Shown one piece after another: positions 31,726 through 43,338 of a stretch of DNA of 50,000 nucleotides. Location: contig NC_006685.1 in NCBI RefSeq assembly GCF_000091045.1, positions 1 to 50,000 of the forward strand, read 5' to 3'. The translations under genes were made by a program, and so were the position numbers. How positions within the stretch are numbered: position 1 is the stretch's first letter; every line of letters begins with the position of its first letter. This DNA comes from Cryptococcus deneoformans JEC21 (taxonomy: Eukaryota; Basidiomycota; Tremellomycetes; Tremellales; Cryptococcaceae). The notes under the pieces are model-generated. The model had not been told where the DNA came from. It searched no databases and saw only the letters and a list, made by a program, of their open reading frames with translations.

Positions 31726-33851
31726 CTAAGTCCGCACTCTCTTCCCCATCGCACCCACCACTTCCCTCTTTCCCAACACATCCTTCAACCTATCGCCCAA
31801 CGCGGTCTTCCCATCCTTCTTCAATGGTCCTTGTCCCTTCCCACCCTTATTATTCTTCGCCCCTTCACCCAGCGTACCTCCCTCATCGATTCCAAAGACA
31901 ACTACTCTTCCCGGTCTGCCTGCCCGTCCTGCCCTACCTGCACGATGGACGAAATCCAACACATCCCTTGGTGGTTGTACGAGGAACACTGATGACACGG
32001 ACGGGTGGAAATCCAATCCTCGTGAGAGAAGAGATGTCGTCACAAGGACCCGACGGCGCGTAACCTGGGATACGTTTGGGGTGGTACCGTTCTTGTCCTG
32101 GAAAATCGGCTTGGTTTCCCTCGGTTCCAAGCTTGGGAGAGGAGCAGGGGGTTCGTGCCCTGGGAGATGAGGTCTTTGCAGGAAATCGTTCAAAGACCCA
32201 TTCCGACCTCTCAGGCGCTCTTCTCCAGCTCCAGTCCATGCGAGGCAATCAATCTTCTTCGTTCCCAGGATCCCAGAGACCTGCTCCACCTGCTTATCAG
32301 AATTGCAGAAAATCACAATTTTGCTCGGTTCCTCGCCTTCCCTTCCCTCAGCTTTGGCAGCTTTGGCGTCCTCGGCTAACGTGAGCCGAACTTGATGCGC
32401 GACGTCGCCGTGTTTGTTGCCGGTCGTAGACGGACGAATAAATCGAGTGAGAAGTTTAGGAGGAAGTTTATGTAAACCGGGAGAAAGCAAATGGATGAAA
32501 GGTTCCTTTTTGGTGAAGAACGGGTTGGTGGTAAGGAGGTTTATCAAGAATGGAGGAAGGGTGGCGGTACATAAGATAAGGTTGGCCTGTTTGACCTGAG
32601 AGAGAACCGAGATAGTGTCCAGATAGAATTCTCGACCTACGACATGATGTATCAGTATTGTCAACGATATCTGCTACCGAACCCACCTAACAAGACGTCG
32701 GCTTCATCAATCACAACCCATTCCACCTTATCCCCCTCTACCATCCCCTTTTCCTGCTCATCTTGCCATATCCTCTTCCCCCTGATATAATCCTCTTTCT
32801 CCTGCTCTTCCTCACTCCTTGTCATCCCAAACATCCGCCTCAAACTCCCCACAGTCCCTAATAAAACATCCACACTCCCTCGCTTCTCACCCACCCCACC
32901 CGACACTGTCGAACTCATCCCATGAACAGAGAGTTTTGTATTATGCGTAAGAATTTTTGCGAATTGAGTTGATTGTCGGGTAAGTTCATGAGTTGGGGAG
33001 AGGATAATTGATCGCGGATGGAGAGTATTTTCACTGTCGGCGAAAAAGGACGAAGTGACAGACGGTCCGGGGTCGGTACGCTTAAGGTGGTGGAACAGAG
33101 GGATGAGATAAGAGACGGTCTTGCCGCTACCTGTTTCGGCGCCGAGGAGGACTCGCTGAGAGCCAATTGGCGCAGAAGCGATATCCGGCTGGGTGAAATG
33201 ATGGAAACTCAACGTCTCGATCGGTGTCGTCTTCCCGTCCTCACCATACAGCCCTTTCAAACTCTTCACCAAACCCTCTTCCAGCCCAAAATCATCAAAT
33301 GTTCGAGGCCGCGCTTGTTCTTCATTTGCGAGCGTCGTTGGAGGTGTGGGGTACGCAGGCAAACCGTTAATGTACTCCTCCGTTACGCCATCATCCCTGT
33401 TAAAAGATCTGGGTGTCAGATTGGGTGGCATAGTAGCGGGTTCGAGTTTGAATCGGTGAGAAGGCTTGGGTATGGTATCAGAAGATGAGAAAGGTAGTAA
33501 ACGACGGGAGGATGTGGGCACATGTTGGCCTTTGGGGGTAATGCTTGCAGAAGAGCCACTAGATGAATCGGAGATTACACGACGAGCTCGAGGTGGCTCG
33601 CTTCGGAATGAAGTTGTCCCAGAAGACTTTAAGCCAAAGCGGCTTGCTCTAGGCTGTTCGGAACGACCCCGATTACTACCCCTTTTTTCCCAATCCGGCT
33701 TTTGTCTGGGAGAGTTTCGAGAATGTGAAGGAGACTGTTTCGGACGCTTGCCGCCAGCTGCGAGCACGCTTGAAGAGTGGAGAGGTCGGAGAGTGTGCTG
33801 GAGAGCTAATGGTGGGATGGCTGAGAGCCTGGATACCTGCCCTATGAGCAT
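31726..33851 (-). CDS. MRH4: Mitochondrial DEAD-box RNA helicase, Mrh4-like
   Basis: Two exons (32687-33851 and 31726-32636, intron 50 nt) give 691 residues. The first about 40 residues (MLIGQVSRLSAIPPLALQHT...) are basic, hydroxylated and free of acids, a good mitochondrial presequence. An Arg/Ser/Pro-rich linker follows. Helicase motifs are Q-like TPIETL, I GAETGSGKT, II VVIDEADVLLG, III CTATLPP (SAT is usual), IV IVIFCNS, V SRGLDF and VI HRAGRAGRAGR. The Lys/Gly-rich tail after motif VI is short. Mrh4 in yeast is needed for assembly of the mitochondrial large ribosomal subunit. The ATG at 33851 is preferred to the upstream in-frame extension, which would spoil the presequence. The assignment rests on the DEAD-box class plus the targeting signal; another mitochondrial DEAD-box protein is possible. 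Confidence 0.82.
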
Positions 33852-34949
33852 GGTGGCTGCGGTTTTGCGGAGACGTAATGTCAAGATGCACGAATTGACA
33901 ACAAGATCGACGACAAAAACAAACGAACTGCAACAGAAGACAAGAAGTAAGACTTTACATGTATTGGTGGGGACCGCCGCCTCCACCACACAGGGCACAA
34001 TGTGTTTGCTTCCGTCGAAACTTCTCCCATCAAACTGCTTTCGCCCAAATTCCGGTCTCTTCATTATTCTTTCTCCTCTTCATCATCTTGTCTTTCAACA
34101 TTCAGCTGCAACGAGGGGACCAGCAGCGTCAAGCCTTGTGAGTCCTTTTTCTACCCTATCCTACTCGCCCGAGCTCCAAGTATAAGTGAAGAGTGGTTTA
34201 TTACCCCATGGCACCTCTTGACCCAGGGTCTCGTCCTGTCCTTGTCTACGAGACTTGACATTAAGGACGCAGGCCGCTGCTCTAAACGGACAATCTGATA
34301 CCTGATACTTCTCCCACCATTGTTTTGAGACTGCGTGTGGACGAGAGCTGACTGTGTGGTTTAGTTACTTCAAGCGTTGCCCTTAACCGAATAGTGTTGT
34401 AGATTATATTACTATGAATCGTTTTTGTATTTGAATCTGTTTGCTGTGGCGATAAGTCTTGCCTTGAACAGCCTACACCCTGCTGGACACTGCATATTCC
34501 ATTCTGCATGCGCCATCGCTTGATCACACAAAGTACAACCGGTAAATTGGCGTTCATTTGCCGGGAGCACGCTCTGGAGAGGCTCGAGCGATGAGCTCTA
34601 CCGCGTTTGTGTCTGTGTTTTTCTTTTAAGCCGCAACAAACGGCCTTAATTAAATTTGATTACAAAAGTTTTGTATTACTCATTACAAACCCTCTTCCAC
34701 GTGGCTGTGCCTGTCAGGAATGATTACAAAGTGGGCGAAACTGTGATTAGAGCCTACATGGGCGCGACCCGCACGGACCGCCTGGCGCGAGAAAAACATG
34801 CCAGGGGCGGGCAGTGACCATTCCAAGCCGTTTTATTTCATTCTTTTTTCCTTCTTTTTTCTCTTCTTCTTTTGCCCATTTTTTTTTTAATTCTCCTGAC
34901 CCCTCCGCAGCTGCCCACTCCTACACTCTTTTTCAGCTCATCCCCCACC
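33852..34949. promoter_or_regulatory. Divergent promoter region with strong pyrimidine tract before the elongase
   Basis: About 1.1 kb between the helicase and elongase starts. Just before the elongase ATG, from about 34836 to 34895, lies a nearly pure T/C tract broken by few purines, followed by CCACC around the start codon. Such CT-rich leaders are typical of highly expressed Cryptococcus genes. No other gene is visible in the region; short ORFs at 34282-34557 look like noise. Confidence 0.5.
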
Positions 34950-36487
34950 ATGTTCCCCTTCGACGCCTGGACTCCCGGACCCGGTCCCGTCTACACGGCC
35001 ATTACCTCGGTTTGGGACGCGCTCGACCTCCCCCATCCCGCTTTGGGATACAGGACTTGGATTCCCGGAGAGTCTCCTCTCAGTACCCAAAAGGCCGTCG
35101 TCGCTGCTGTCGGCACGTACCTTCTGATCATCTTTGGAGGACGGGAGATGATGAAGTGAGTTTCTGTGCTTTTGTTTTACGTGGGAGAGCGAGTGCGTCG
35201 GTGCGCGTTGGAGCGGAGCGGGATAGGGTTAACAATTCGCTGAAGGAACCGACAACCATTCAAGCTCAAGATTCCCTTCCAGATCCACAATGTCTACCTT
35301 ACCCTCGGTTCTGGTCTTCTCCTTGCGTTGATGCTTGAAGAAATGTACGTGACATCCGGCGCGTTCGTCTGCAGCTTCTAACGCATGCTTTTCCTGTATA
35401 GCATTCCTCTTTTCCTCAAGCACGGTTTCTTCTGGTCTATTTGCAATACTTCTGCTTTCACTCCCGTAAGTTTGGCGTGATTCAAGTTTTGACGCGTTGT
35501 ATGCCTTTGAGAAGACGGAGCATCGCTGACATGCGAAATCAGCGATTGGTCACTTACTACATGATCAACTACTACTTCAAGTATGTTGAGCTCATCGACA
35601 CTGTCTTCCTCGTCCTCAAGAAGAAGCCTCTTGGTAAGTCTTATTTTTGAAGCATATGTCCCACCAAGCCAACCTTGTTTAGCCTTCCTTCATGTCTTCC
35701 ACCACGCCGCTACTGCCGTCCTCTGCTACACCCAGCTCAACGGCGAGACCTCGGTTCAATGGGTCGTCATTACCCTTAACCTCACTGTTCACGTTATCAT
35801 GTACTACTACTACTACGCCACCGCCGGCGGTGCCAAGATCTGGGTACGTCCCGAAATTTCTGAAACCTTTTCAATCACAGCTAAACCTTGACCACAGTGG
35901 AAGAAGTACCTAACCACCCTTCAAATTACTCAGTTCATCATCGACCTTTTCATCGTTTTCTTCGCAAGCACGTTACTATTCTCTTATCGTTACTCGCACA
36001 ACCAGTACCCCAACCTTTTATTCCCTATTTCTCCTTCGAGTACTTCTTTTTTTTTATCCTCTTTACATTCATCCTCCGTCCCCTGTCCCCTAGCCCCATC
36101 TCGTTTTAGATTATTACTTAGACATTTCACCCCTTCCTCCCGGGCATCTCTCTCCTCCCTCCACCTGGTTGTGCTTTAGGATACGTGCTGACCATTGTTT
36201 TGGTTCTATAGCTTACAGCCACTTTGCTTTCAAGTACGGAGTTCCTGCGGTCGGTGACTGTGCTGGTAGCGAGGGTGCCGCTCTTTTCGGCTGCGGTCTT
36301 TTGGGTTCTTACCTCGTCCTGTTCATCGCGTACGTGTTTCGTCTTGCTTCCCACCTGTCATTGGCTGACTCTGATATCTGATAGTTTCTACAAGGCTACT
36401 TATAAGAAGGGTGTCGCCAAGGGCAAAGGCAAGGCCACCGAGATCCGAGGTTCTTCCAAGTCCAAGGTAGGTCAAACAATCGGGTAA
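34950..36487 (+). CDS. Very-long-chain fatty acid elongase (ELO family)
   Basis: ELO proteins are ER membrane condensing enzymes (3-keto acyl-CoA synthases). Eight exons (34950-35155, 35246-35344, 35402-35465, 35543-35633, 35683-35843, 35898-35967, 36212-36329, then 36385 onward) keep phase. Signatures are NRQPFKLK near the first membrane span, YVELIDTVFLVLKKKPL, the catalytic HVFHHAATAV His box, MYYYYYATAG and TQFIIDLFIVFF. The sequence ends in a Lys-rich cytosolic tail, as expected for ER retrieval. The intron 35968-36211 is 244 nt, several times longer than the others, and to give the family-like ATYSHFAFKYG it must use a GC donor. The 3' end is ambiguous: reading through gives a stop at 36485-36487, while splicing at 36467 gives TAG at 36525. 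Length is about 297-303 residues. Confidence 0.9.
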
Positions 36488-37320
36488 ACGTCGAATCAAC
36501 GACAGTGCTGATCGTGCCGAGCAGTAGGTTGTGCTTCAGAACAAACGGGGAACGGTAGTCATCACAGAAGTTCAAGAGTAGGGACAGGAGCTAGGCGTTA
36601 GGGTTGAGACGATGAGAGCAGGAGAAGAAGAGCGGAGACCATATGGAAAGGGCGAGGCGAGGCGAGCATGGCGAGCTACGGAAAAGAGATGAGGGCACTT
36701 TTTCGCGGAGAGGGCAGAGAAAGGGAAGGCGGGAAATGTGTGAATATGTGTCATGAGGATGTCTTTTTGCATTTTCTTTCTACAGGGAAAAATGTCGTAC
36801 AAGTATACCCCCCCACCCGGAAAAAACTACATTTTTTTAAAAATCTCTAGTAATGTTCGGCTTTAATCATTCAATCACAAAAAGCTAGTTTTTAATTTAA
36901 TGCGAGACTTGCTTGTCCGATTTTGTGCATTTGGATTTAAATTTGGATTTCCCCGGAGATGCAACATCTATTTTATTACAATCTGCATAGTTCTTATTGA
37001 GTTCATATATCTCATCTAGCCATTTCACTCGTGAACGTCAAAGGATCGGGACCGAGAGGAGGAGGGAGGGACTTGTGGCGACAAAGCGCCCACCTTCCTA
37101 ACCCATCTTGTTAACACAGCATTCAATGCTCGATTTCAATTTCAACAGACACAACTTAGTGGATTTCTGATTAGTCCAGAGAGTGATAATGCCATGCGCC
37201 GGTACATGAGAACGAAGGTCCGAAATTGTGGGAAATTCCTCACACCACGACACCCTTCCTTCATAAAATCTCCTTCCAATCTCTCCTTTTTGCCGGATAC
37301 GGATACCTTTTTCTTCCCTT
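36488..37320. other. Intergenic between convergent genes
   Basis: About 830 bp between the elongase and PER1 stops. Purine-rich in the first part (36600-36740), AT-rich around 36820-37000. No coding or RNA gene supported. Confidence 0.45.
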
Positions 37321-38648
37321 TCACTTGAACTCTGAAGACTTGGGACTGATACGCATCCTCGTCCCCGGGCTCGGACTAGAACTCGTCAACTTCACGCGAC
37401 CCGAATCGAGCTCTTGAAACGTCGGTGTCATTGGCATGTCCGCATCTCTCTCCAACGGTCCTCCGCCTCTTCTGCGTCCAATAGGCTCCTCAAGCAACCC
37501 AACACCCATCCCTCCCTGACCCATCAAGCTACCCTCCAGTTCCAGTGCATCGGCCATCAAAAAATGCCACCACCCCATCGTCAGCGGGATCGTCGCTGTA
37601 TGCCACAAGGAATGTGCGTCAATCACCCGGAAGAGAGGGGCGAAATCCCATAGTTCGAGCGACATGGCGAGGGTCGTTAGCCCAACAAGAACGGCAGGCG
37701 TGGAAGATTCTTTGGGGGACGGATTTTTATATGGGTTGTGCGGCGGATATGGGTAAGGGAAGGAGAGGGAAAGAAAGCGGCCGAAACGGAGGGTAGGGTA
37801 AGGGAAACGGAAAGAGAATGACCAGAGAACCCAAAGCAAGTTATGGATAAGTCCGAGGCAGAGGTTGAACATTGTGTGGTAGCCGTACGGGAATTGGCCC
37901 AGAGGAAAAGAGAGGATATACTTGAAATGGCTGAGGACCAGTAAAGCGACGGCTACGCAAGCAGGGAGAAGGAAGCGGGATGTATAGAGGGGTGTCTGGA
38001 AGTGGAGAATACGGATAATAGAGTAGAGCAGGGTGAAGGCGATGGTGAGGGTTGCAGAGAAGTAGTCGAGGCGCTCCGTCCAAGGTTTATCTATAACTAT
38101 GAGCTTGGATCTTGTTCATGAATACTTACCCCTTGCATGGAACACTGCGCTCCAAATCCAAGTGTTGACCTGCACAAAACCCAACGAGACGAGCCATTTT
38201 CGAAGCTTGTTCTCCGATCTAATTCGTCGTCTCACGGCGGAAACCCCCTGAAGGTTAACCAACAGATTCCCAAGCGACATGATAATCGAGAAAGGTTCTT
38301 GGAAAGGGCCCAAACGGTAGAACGCCCATTTCCCGTAGACTACTTTGTTTAACGACAGCCGACGAGGTGGAGAGGGAACGTACATTGGTGATACCGACTG
38401 CCAGGGCCAATTTTATCGGTAAAGCTATGTGAACAATGGTACGCGCAATTTTCAGCACACGTCCATCCAAAGAGCCTGAGGTAAAAGGCGATAGGAGGCT
38501 GAGAGGGATCGCAATAGGTGGCAGCGCAACCCCTCAGGCAGTGCTGGAAAGTGGGATTCCGGTCGCCTGAGGAGGCATAGGCGAATGGGAGGAGGATGAT
38601 AGACGCTATTCCCAGTGCAATCGCAAGGCGGGAAAAGGAAATAGGCAT
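37321..38648 (-). CDS. PER1: Per1/PGAP3-type GPI-anchor remodelling protein
   Basis: Three exons (38384-38648, 38130-38339, 37321-38090) give 414 residues. The start has a hydrophobic signal sequence (SRLAIALGIASIILLPFAYAS). A luminal Cys-rich segment follows, with HCLRGCAATYC and then RLFGWTCAENCAYHC, the Per1 signature. Several membrane spans come next, with RILHFQTPLY and the later DAHSLWHTATIPLTMGWWHF, whose His residues are characteristic of this alkaline-ceramidase-like superfamily. Per1/PGAP3 removes the sn-2 acyl chain of the GPI anchor in the ER or Golgi. The C-terminal extension of about 90 residues after the last span is longer than in yeast and Arg/Ser/Pro-rich. The ATG chosen starts the signal peptide directly. 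Confidence 0.9.
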
Positions 38649-38989
38649 CGCTATATTAGATAACGATAAGATAGAAGGAAGGATGTCTAGCTGACAACAA
38701 TGCATCGGAACTCGGCAGATTACGGGCGCCTCCACTTTCTAATCCACTTCCAAGGTGGAGGGTAATGAAATTCTGATTCCGCTAATTGCGCCTTTATTGT
38801 CAACAAACCGCCTTCCGTCGACGGAAGATGAGATGCTTTGCTGTCTTTTTGGACGACAAGCTACATTCCACGCCTCATCACTATGCTGTAGCATCTGGCC
38901 TGCAGACCCATAACAACTTTTCAAGGTAGCCAGTATATTGATCTGAGAATACGCGGAATACACGATCGAAATTATCACAGCGATTCAAG
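38649..38989. promoter_or_regulatory. Shared divergent promoter: PER1 / phosphodiesterase
   Basis: The 341 bp between two divergent ATGs must serve both genes. A short dyad, CCTTCCGTCGACGGAAG (38811-38827, CTTCCGTCGACGGAAG being self-complementary), stands near the middle; nothing else is distinctive. Confidence 0.5.
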
Positions 38990-41108
38990 ATGCCGTCCAT
39001 CCGAGAGTCTCGAGCACCCATCGAACCTGATGACGTCTGGGAACATTCAAACTCAGATCCAGAAGGTAATCATGATTTTAACAACGTTCTTCACATAGAT
39101 TATATAGAAGGTGAGGCTTTAGAAAACATGTCGGAGAATGCGATGTTGCTGGGCGAAACATCTGCGCCGATGGAATATGATCACCGGCTAAGGCGTGGAA
39201 GAGGATGGGTTACCATCTCTGGCTTCTCGGTGAGTGCACTATAATGGGTTTCGACTCTAGCTAAAAAACGACCAGCTACCCAAACCTTTACTTTATCTAC
39301 TTGCTGTACCACCTTTACTTATCCTTGTCAACCTGGTCGCAAGTACTTACAACTCTGCCAGACCCCACGCCCATTACCGACACCCGACCTTAACCAACGG
39401 CACTCATCCATTCCACCCCACAATTCTCCTCCTCTCCCTCGATGGCTTTCGTTCATCGTACCTCTCCACACATGCTCACCTCTTACCCAACCTTCTTTTT
39501 CTCTCCTCCTCCAAATGGGGTCTCCGAGCCGAAAGCATGCAGCCCGTTTTCCCCACCTTAACCTTCCCGAACCACTGGTCACTCATGACGGGACTTTACC
39601 CCTCATCGCATGGGATCGTGGCGAACGATTTCTGGGATCCACTCTTTGATGAAAAGGAGAACAAAGGGGCGCAGTTTGTCTATACAGAGGAGAGTAAAAG
39701 TTGGGATAGTAGGTGGTGGTGGGGTGAACCTATTTGGGAGGTAGTAGAAAAAGTCGGAAGAAAAGCAGCTGTCATCATGTGGTGAGTTTATCTCAAAACA
39801 GTACTTTGCTGAATAAGAACAAGGCCAGGGCCTCCTGTGACTAGAGCCGGTGCCTCTCCAAGTTACTTTGTACCATATCGCGTAAGCCGGTTGCTCCACA
39901 TTCACATTCCATCATTCACTCACTTCAATATAGAACCTTCCACCTTCGTCAAAACTCTCGCAAATTTTCGCTTACCTCGACCATCCCCTTCCCACTCGCC
40001 CAGAATTCATAGCTTCCTATTTTCCCGAGATCGACCAATCTGCCCATCGCCACGGCCCTGATGCACCCCAAGTGGAGGAGAAACTCAGAATGATGGATGA
40101 GATGGTTGGTGGTCTGCTGCGAGGGTTAGAAGAGAGAAACCTAACCGGGGTGGTAGATCTGTTGATCGTTTCGGATCACGGTGAGTGATGTATGAGCTTA
40201 GCCGAGGCAAAGGGCTGACATATGGGAAGGCATGACGGGAACGAGTAACGAGAGAATTATATACCTAGACGATATCCTGGGAGAAGACGGAATAGAAGCT
40301 ATCGAGCATAAAGACGGTAGGTCTTCCTTCCGGGGATTCTTGGACGTTCGGCTGAACCACCCCTACAGGTTGGCCATCCGTAGGCCTCCGTTTCTCTCCC
40401 ACTTCCAATCATTCTCTCTACCTCTCCCGTCTCCTCTCAGCCGCCGAAGCTTCCAACGGTACATTTGCAGTCTACACCCCCGATACCATGCCCCAACGTT
40501 GGCACTTCACTGGTGGGAGGAGAATTGCGCCCATTTATGTGGTACCGGATATAGGTTGGGCGGTGACTGATCGTGTAAGCTTGTGCTACAATTTTCCGCT
40601 TATAAGGAGCTTTATTCTGATCTCTTTACAGCACGAGCACGAGGTTCTCTTCCAAGGAGATTATCAGCCGCGAGGAAACCATGGTTACGGTAAGTCCAAG
40701 ACTGATGCACTCGAATTACAGTCATTTACGCATGAAAGGGGGTAAAAACTGACCATTCAACTCCTGGCGTAGATAACAAATACGCCGACATGCAAGCTAT
40801 ATTCTTCGCTCACGGCCCATTTGCGCGAACGTTGAAAGATATGGGCAAAGGGTTCATTTCTCATGATCCTCCTGTTTTGCACAGTAGGTTTTCCATATCT
40901 CACTTCTTTCTCTTTTGCTTGCTTGTAGGCTTGCAAAGCAATAGGGTTAGATAAAATGATCAAATACGAGACGTTAATTCCTGCTTTTTCTTCTGTAGGC
41001 TTCAAGAATCTTGAGATCTTCTCACTCGTCACCCGCCTCTTGAGCCTGCGAGATGTCGAACCAGGACATAATGGGACGATCGGCTTTTGGGAGGGATTAT
41101 TGGATTGA
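38990..41108 (+). CDS. Ectonucleotide pyrophosphatase/phosphodiesterase (ENPP/NPP family), type II membrane protein
   Basis: Nine exons (38990-39229, 39276-39781, 39824-39881, 39934-40180, 40230-40316, 40369-40574, 40632-40689, 40773-40883, 40999-41108) give 540 residues. An acidic cytosolic N-terminus of about 80 residues precedes one membrane anchor (PKPLLYLLAVPPLLILVNLVA), so the catalytic part faces the lumen or outside. Metal and nucleophile residues are all visible: LLSLDGFRSSYL (Asp), TFPNHWSLMTGLYPSSHGI with the nucleophilic Thr, EIDQSAHRHG (Asp, His), SDHGM (Asp, His) and NHGY (His). These match yeast Npp1/Npp2 and human ENPP enzymes, which hydrolyse nucleotide phosphodiesters and supply phosphate. 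Several N-x-S/T sites fit a glycoprotein. No catalytic residue is missing. A shared promoter with PER1 is the only clue to regulation. Confidence 0.92.
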
Positions 41109-41236
41109 GCGCCTACTAGATAAATGTACGTATTCGTGAGACCGCCACTCAAAAACTTTTAAGACTACTTAATGACTCATAACTTGGTCATATCAGCTGT
41201 ACTCATCACACACATGCATGTAATGCTCTCCTACCG

Positions 41237-42479
41237 TTACCGCCCAAACATACTACTTTGGAAGGTTCGGGGCTGCCTATAAGATGGAGGGGGACCACGA
41301 ACGGAACTCGAGGCGAACCTTTGAGAGAATGGTTCGGACTGCCCTGAACAATAAGTGTATGGCAAGGTCCCTGAGCCGGTAAAAGTGCTATTCATTGATG
41401 CGTGATGCGGAAAGAAAGCCTTCTGGTCCGCATGACTAAGAATACTTTCCGTCGTCTCGTCTTTTCGACTGTCCATAAAGACTTCCCAATCAGATCGTAA
41501 TGCCTGCGCTGATTTACAGGCCCAATATCAGGAAATCATTACGGCGTTTTGATTAATCGTAGTGATGTTTGCACTCACATTTCTCACTTCTTGGCACGAA
41601 CTCTTTGTAAGTTTGCCACAAATTCCTCGACCGCGCCAAGTCGGGATCACTATCAGCCTTTGTCCTCTCCTCTGCCAGTCTATGTGCTCGATTGACTGCG
41701 TTGGTCGTCTTAGTCAGGTTGTCGTTCAATGTTCTCCTTGAGACCCTCTCCGCCTCCAAGTCTCGTGATATCTCATCCACCAGGCTGGAAAGAGTAGCTA
41801 CATCAGTTTCCAGAGATGCATCAGACAATTGCGCCACGTGAGTGCTTATGAATGCCGAAATTCTTTTTGCTTCACCCATCACTGCGTCTGTGCGTCGAGT
41901 ACTGCCGCCGACTTCATAGCGGCTCTGCTTCACCTTGCTAATACACTCATTGACAATGGATCTCGCGTCTTCCGCCTGGCCGCTTAGCCAATCTTTATAC
42001 ATGTCCTTCACTGACCTTGAGTTACCAGGCGTACACGACCTTTGCTGCGTAGGACTGTCCCAGAAAGTGCTTTCTTTTGGACTTGTCTTCTGATTGTGAT
42101 CGTTCGTCGTATCTGACTGATTGTTCATCAAATTACTAGGTTTGGTACCAGGAACCCAAGGCGCAGGGACTTGTACAACCCTAAAATTCGGCGGGGCACC
42201 TATTCTCGTTCCAAAATAGGTTGGTGCGGCTGATGGTTGGCTACTATAGAAGCTTTGACCAGCACCGTACCCATTAAAAGGCTGTTGCTGAGGGATTGAG
42301 AAATTGGTTGGGTTACCGGAAGAGTTCGAGGGGTTATTCCATACTGGTGAGTTGAGAGATATATGCTGGGGGCGTGAGAAGGAGGAAAATGAAGATCCTG
42401 TTGCTCGGGGGCCGGGAGGAAAAGGGATTCCAGCAGAGGAGAGCGGGACCGAGCTGCGTCTAGTAAAGAGGAACGACAT
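41237..42479 (-). CDS. Unknown protein, tandem paralog A (low-complexity arm plus coiled coil)
   Basis: Two exons (41579-42479 and 41237-41508, intron 70 nt) give 390 residues. No family is recognised. The first third is Ser/Pro/Gln/Asn-rich and probably disordered. A short conserved-looking segment RVVQVPAPWVPG is followed by SVKDMYKDWLSGQAEDARS. A predicted coiled coil then runs with heptads through ISAFISTHVAQLSDASLE and LNDNLTKTTNAVNRAHRLAEE. The second exon continues with SDWEVFMDSRKDE and ends in a Pro/Ser/Tyr-rich tail. The same order, intron position and several of these motifs recur in the gene 860 bp upstream, so the two are probably diverged duplicates. The layout is reminiscent of nucleoporin or scaffold proteins but that is only an impression. 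Confidence 0.72.
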
Positions 42480-43338
42480 ATGGTAATGGTTTTCTGTGGT
42501 CTTGTGAAGTCGTTGTGGGGATGAAAGCTGATATATTGAAGGCAGGTGTGTATATTTCGAACCTGAATGACAGTAAGGTGACAAAAACAATTTGAGACCT
42601 ACCTGCGTATTCGCAAACTACTTGTTTCTTTTATGCAGCCATCAACTTCAATGACAAGGAGCGCTTGAAAGGATGGTCATTGTTGTGTGAGCTTCGCATT
42701 CGTCCACTTCCTTTTTCTTATTTCCTTCCCAGTTTCATAAGTCCTCCAACGGTCCTTCCATTGATCCTTAGTTCTTCGTCTTGCATACAGTCTCCGAATG
42801 TCAGACTTTGTACTACTTCGAATTTACTTAACCGATCTTTCATTTACTCAGCAGCTCTTTATCTTCTACATACAGTAGTCAAGCATCTGTTTTCTCTTAT
42901 AGAAACATTTTCGGTAGTATCCATGTAAGTGAAATAATAAAGAAATGTTAACAAGGCTGACCATCTTCGTACCATGGCTTCAATCACAAGAGCTCAGGCC
43001 AAAGCCCAGCCGCAGAGAAGCAAACAAGCTATGCCCAGCAGCTGGATAAATGCGAATTGGGATTCCCGTCAAAAGGGGTATGCCTCTGAAGGACGTTGTG
43101 TTCGCCGTGGCCTAATCTTATGACCATACAAGATAAGCATCAATGTGAACCAATTTGTGCATGATCATGCCATTGCCATTGTTTCAGCAAACCCGATGCA
43201 TGATCAGTTGAATTAATGCCTAGTCATGTATTATACTACCGGCCAAGCATGATCAGTAACTGGAGAATTTAAATATTTTCCGACGAGTTTATTGTGTAGA
43301 CACAACTAAAACAACTTCGATATATAATAACGTTGATG
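42480..43338. other. Intergenic between the two paralogs, with repeated GCATGATCA sites
   Basis: About 860 bp upstream of paralog A and downstream of paralog B. Three copies of GCATGATCA lie at 43159-43167, 43198-43206 and 43247-43255. A 49-codon ORF begins at 42974 but has no further support. Confidence 0.5.
43159..43255. repeat. Three GCATGATCA copies within 97 bp, one a perfect 12-bp palindrome
   Basis: The first copy extends to the perfect palindrome GCATGATCATGC (43159-43170). Spacings between copies are 39 and 49 bp. A role as a protein-binding site is possible but unproven. Confidence 0.7.

Noticed and set aside
33852..34064. In-frame N-terminal extension of the helicase to 34064
   Set aside because: It would place hydrophobic and acidic residues before an excellent mitochondrial presequence, and its own start context is poor.
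42974..43123. 49-codon ORF starting MASITRAQ
   Set aside because: No splice partner, no homology recognised, and an in-region donor leads at once to a stop.
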